A DNA stretch of 64,000 bases from the NCBI RefSeq assembly GCF_032854445.1, contig NC_088297.1:15109039-15173038 (forward strand), in the 5' to 3' direction. Each line of letters begins with the position of its first letter. The stretch's first letter is position 1. This DNA is from Liolophura sinensis (Eukaryota; Mollusca; Polyplacophora; Chitonida; Chitonidae). Made by a program: the position numbers and the translations under genes. The notes beneath the pieces were generated by a model. The model saw only the letters and a list, made by a program, of their open reading frames with translations, had not been told where the DNA came from and searched no databases. Of this stretch, positions 60,601-64,000 are shown piece after piece.

Positions 60601-63079
60601 TTGACCAGGAGAGAAAGTCAATGCAGCCCTACCTGATGGATGCTTATACGGTCCACCCCCACCTCACCTGATGGGTGCTTATACAGCTCTCACCTAATGA
60701 ATGCTTATATAGGCCTCCCCTACCTGATGGGTGCTTATACAGGCCCCTCCCCCATCCACCTGATGGGTGCTTATACACAAACCCCGTCACTTAAGGGGTA
60801 ATACAATATTACATGTTATAATGACAGAATACACCCTACAGTTTACCCAGGCAAAATAAAAAATTAAGACATTTTTCGTAGAGTGTGTAATAGGGCTTGC
60901 GAGCTGAATGGTTTGAACCAGCGATTTCCAGGTTTCCAGCCCACACTTCTACCACGAGACTAAAGGGAAATTCTCTCCACATATCATTCTGCTACAAGCG
61001 TAATATTTCCCCCTTACCTGTTACACAGATAACTCCAGATTTTTCAGGTAGGCCTCCTTCACAAATGCTCGCTTGCCACACGTAGTAGTTACTGAATTTT
61101 CCTTTGCACATCCTCATACAGTTGTTGGGAAAAGAGACACCGCGAAGCAGCTCGGGTTCTTCTAAGTTATAACTTGGTGTTGAACCTTAAAGGAGAAGAA
61201 AACATAAAAATGATGCAAATATCAAATGGAATAGAGTGAAAACTTGTGTGTAAATATGGTTTTTAATATTTTTTTCAATTTTTCTCTTTCAGGAGAAAAA
61301 GGTATTTGAAAATATTTTTGTATGGTGGGTATTTGGAACCACCTATTGGTATACATCCTCTTTGCATATGAATGTTTTATAAATAAGGATGTGTATGAAT
61401 CTATGTGTAATGAATTTATTTTAATATAAATTTGTTGTTTAGATCCAAACATATGCATTTAATCCTAATTATGATAATGTTATGAATATATTTAAAATAT
61501 AAATATGACTAAAATTCACATTGAACACATATGTAAACTGTTACATAATTCCAGCACAAATATATTCATTAAAGGCACGTTACATCATCATTTAGACCAT
61601 TATCACACACGGACAATATACGCTAAGAGGTGGTAGCATATACCCACCATATAAAAATTATTTTCATATATTCTTATTCTCATTAAAGGAAAACAAAAAT
61701 AAAAAATTATTTCAGACCATATCTATAACTTTTCCAACTCTGTCATGAACTTCAAATAATTTTATGTTTTCGCCACCTTTAATATAAAGGAGAGAAAAAT
61801 GCATAATTTAAGAACTTGTAGTATACCATTTAGTCATGGGCTTTATTGGCAGTTTTAAATCGCCGTAACCAAGGATATGCCTTGTCAAAGGCAAAAGTTT
61901 GAGGAGTTGAAGAGATCAGTCAGAACATGGAGCAATGCAGCGCCCTGGCCCAAGTAACTGACAAACCTACTGACATAAAGCCGCCGTCAAGTCATGCGCT
62001 TCATTCTCTCCTAGAAACCAATGGTATAGGAACCCATCTTAAATAAATATATAGCGTTCACATCTAAGATGAAAGAACCTTTTGAATATAAGCGTCATGT
62101 CCGACATTCGTATACCATTCGTAGTCCGTAAAGGGCGTTCCAAGTCGATAATCGCGAAATCCATTTCCAAAACAACGTTTAACACTAGCTCCCAAAGACA
62201 AAGGTATGTAAGTAATTATACAAATACAGTACAGGTGGTTTGCGTGGGTTCGTTAATTGAGCCATTCGTCCAAGTTTTAGGGGTGATTCCCAGAGAAATG
62301 CACCAACATAACCCCATTCTTAATGAGCAATATCAATTATAGATGTGAAAGGTCACTCGGCAAAGTTCGTGCGAAATGAGAACTTAGGCAATGATGGAGC
62401 AAGAAAAGCATTTATATTTATTTATCTATTTATTTGATTAGTGTTTTACGTCGTACTCAGGAATATTTCACTTATACTACGGCGGCCAGCATTATGGTGG
62501 GAGGAAACCGGACAGGGCGCGGGGGAAACCCACGACCATCCGCAGGTTGCTGCAGACCTTACCACATACGACCGGAGAGGAAGTCATCATGAGCTGGACT
62601 TGAACTCAAAGAGACCGCATTGGTGGGAGGCTTAAGAAGAATTAGGTGAAGAAAACGCAGGCAGTGATGTAAATTTCAATTGATCAGACGTCACTGGTCT
62701 AGAATTACACGAAATGCTGTCTTGTCATCATATATAGTATACAATAACATTAAAACAACGCATAAGGACTTTGTGACGATCTTACCATCGGTCCAAATCC
62801 ATTCTCTTTCTGTCTCCTTCACGGTTAGACCCATCCAAAAACACTGGGGCAGAGCAAGACCATTGGCCAGGGATTCTAGTAACGTCGTGTAAAATGTGTT
62901 CTTCTCCGGTGTTTTGACATGAAATAGCCTCCAGTCATTCAGTTCACAGATTTCATTAGCTATGGACCAGAAGCCCGTAGTTTGCTTGAACATAACATAG
63001 CAGTTGTCACCGTCCAGGCCCACATCCCAAACAGGTGCGGTTGACGTTGGCCAATCGGGACACCGCACATTACACATTG
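57629..63079 (-). CDS. C-type lectin domain protein with C-terminal PAN-like domain (copy B; first exon uncertain)
   Basis: Exons (minus): 62786-63079 (lectin N half), 61018-61185 (lectin C half), 59197-59274 (linker) and 57629-57864 (PAN-like, with stop). All junctions are phase 1. Motifs: RCPDWP, DNCYVMF, EICELNDWRLFHVKTPEK, CFWMGL, WIWTDG; then NNCMRMCKG, ASICEGG and GVICVT; a basic linker (RRPLRKEKR); then TTCARACT, QCVVVNF, ECALYS and YWEVWRVL. Its exons are 294/168/78/236 nt, against 288/156/99/233 in copy A. The N-half exon begins at a TTTTTCTAG acceptor in the same phase as copy A. An alternative is that it reads straight through from an ATG 31 bases upstream (MNKIIHLIFLAM), which would itself look like a short signal peptide. 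It converges with copy A, tail to tail, about 4.1 kb apart. No Ca-site motif is visible. Confidence 0.86.
57914..58140. repeat. Imperfect foldback of GCGAGGTAGCGAGG-type units
   Basis: CTCGCTACCTCGCTACCGCG at the left, purine-rich GAGACAACGAGGTAACGAGG in the middle, then ACCTCGCTACCGCGTTGCC and ACCTCGTTGTCTGGTTACC. The arms could pair. It opens with ATGGAAGCC, like the CGAAA repeats. Confidence 0.65.
58247..58654. mobile_element. MITE-like element with ~50-bp inverted ends and TA flanks (family 3)
   Basis: The left end is TACTTCTTACAGCGCATGG and the complement of the right end is TACTCCTTACAGCGCATGC. Both continue through CTCTCTACCTT..GCTTT.CAT to CTGCCACCA. About 408 bp including the TA at each end, with no ORF of note. 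It lies in the intergenic gap just upstream of the PAN exon in window coordinates. Confidence 0.75.
58894..59130 (+). mobile_element. SINE-2 copy in the lectin copy B intron
   Basis: Head GTGGCCTTACGGTTGGAGCG, box B GATCAAACCCAGGTC, then CGCTTGGCGCTCAGCACTAA and a (CATA)n tail. The CAGTATAATG block is shortened. Confidence 0.7.
59395..59965 (+). repeat. 32-bp minisatellite
   Basis: Units of CTTGTTCAACGTTGAGCC with TTATAGCTGTACGG, most regular at 59450-59640 and then decaying. It lies in the intron of lectin copy B. Confidence 0.85.
60640..60785 (+). repeat. Short tandem repeat CCTGATGGGTGCTTATA
   Basis: Five or so irregular copies separated by C-rich spacers. Confidence 0.65.
62411..62632 (-). 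mobile_element. SINE-1, near full length, in the lectin copy B intron
   Basis: TTGATTAGTGTTTTACGTCG to CCGCATTGGTGGGAGGCTTA; box A side lost. Confidence 0.82.
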
Positions 63080-63114
63080 CTAGAAAAATAAGATGAATTA
63101 TCTTATTCATTAGT

Positions 63115-63325
63115 TTTTTTTTGTGATTGGCCTTTTACCCCGTACGCCAGAATATATTAACTAAGGCACAGGCAGTCAGCATCATATGTGTTGGGAGGAA
63201 ACCGCATAGAACACGGGGGTAAAGCATGCACAACCTTCAGCACGTTGCTCGCAGACTTTCCCGGGCACGAGGGGAGATGAAGCCAGTCTGTGAGCTGGAC
63301 TTGAACTCACTGCGACAGCATTATT
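63115..63325 (-). mobile_element. SINE-1, diverged
   Basis: GTGATTGGCCTTTTACCCCG to GACTTGAACTCACTGCGAC, directly upstream of lectin copy B's first recognised exon. Confidence 0.7.
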
Positions 63326-63479
63326 ATCATTATTTTTACTTTGTTTGTTAAGCGTTGTCCAAGAAAGGCAACGCCCAGATTCCATGTATTAGATCCTCAC
63401 AAAAAATTAGGAATATTTTAAACGTTTTCCCATTTGTAATCATATAATACAAGAACAACGACTAAACAGTGTGAAAAGT

Positions 63480-64000
63480 AGCTATGTTATATGTATTACA
63501 TGTATTTACAGTTATGTTATATGTATTACATGTATTTACAGCTATGTTATATGTATTACATGTATTTACAGCTATGTTATATGTAGTACTTGTATTTACA
63601 GCTATATTATATGTATTACATGTATTTACAGCTATGTTATATGTATTACATGTATTTACAGCTATGTGATATGTATTACTTGTATTTACAGCTATGTTAT
63701 ATGTATTACATGTATTTACAGCTATGTGATATGTATTACTTGTATTTACAGCTATGTTATATGTATTACATGTATTTACAGCTATGTTATATGTATTACT
63801 TGTATTTACAGCTGTGTTATATATATTACTTGTATTTACAGCTATGTGATATGTATTACTTGTATTTACAGCTATGTTATATGTATTACATATATTTACA
63901 GCTATGTTATATGTATTACATGTATTTACAGCTATGTGATATGTATTACATGTATTTACAGCTATGTTATATGTGTTACTTGTATTTACAGCTATGTTAT
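63480..64000 (+). repeat. 30-bp satellite, continuing past the right edge
   Basis: About 17 copies of GCTATGTTATATGTATTACA plus TGTATTTACA in exact register, with GTGATATG and ACTTG variants. One frame stays open because 30 is a multiple of 3. Confidence 0.95.

Overview
This is a window of an animal nuclear genome, most likely from a mollusc. Genes are split by introns with GT/AG junctions. The sequence between them is AT-rich and crowded with mobile elements and minisatellites. About 45 copies of one tRNA-headed SINE (SINE-1) are present; its tail reads TTGAGTACGGCGTAAAAC followed by CACCAATCAAATAAATAAAT. This tail matches, as far as I recall, the domain known from gastropod and bivalve SINEs. 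A second, unrelated tRNA-headed SINE (SINE-2) is also common. The species cannot be told from the sequence.

Genes, left to right. (1) 1-4235, minus: four exons of tyrosyl-DNA phosphodiesterase 2 (TDP2); the last catalytic motif lies beyond the left edge. (2) 14567-18537, minus: a broken C-type-lectin/PAN gene with a stop codon and lost cysteines; a decayed Ty3/Gypsy element, itself inserted in a SINE-2, sits in its intron. (3) 25218-25353, plus: an orphan lectin half-exon with a 20-nt deletion. (4) 25475-37485, minus: a complete 12-exon gene for a 387-residue membrane-anchored alpha/beta-hydrolase-fold protein. All its intron phases agree, and the nucleophile position is Glu172 rather than Ser. 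(5) 49818-53542, plus, and (6) 57629-63079, minus: two convergent paralogues encoding a C-type lectin domain, a short linker and a C-terminal PAN/Apple-like domain, joined throughout by phase-1 introns. The first exon (presumably a signal peptide) was not found for either.

Between the genes, 4.3-14.5 kb, 18.6-25 kb, 37.5-49.8 kb and 53.6-57.6 kb hold repeats and no recognised gene. A weak exon-like stretch at 39.4-40.2 kb is noted. I also describe three MITE-like inverted-repeat families, a CpG-rich CGAAA foldback repeat that ends next to a lectin exon, and about a dozen minisatellites. One of these is a 20-bp unit that changes from a 60-bp to a 100-bp higher-order repeat. The array at the right edge is a 30-bp satellite that continues out of the window.

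The lectin genes form a local family (two apparently intact, one pseudogene, one orphan exon) and may act in recognition or immunity; that role is inference. TDP2 and the hydrolase-fold gene look like unrelated single-copy neighbours.
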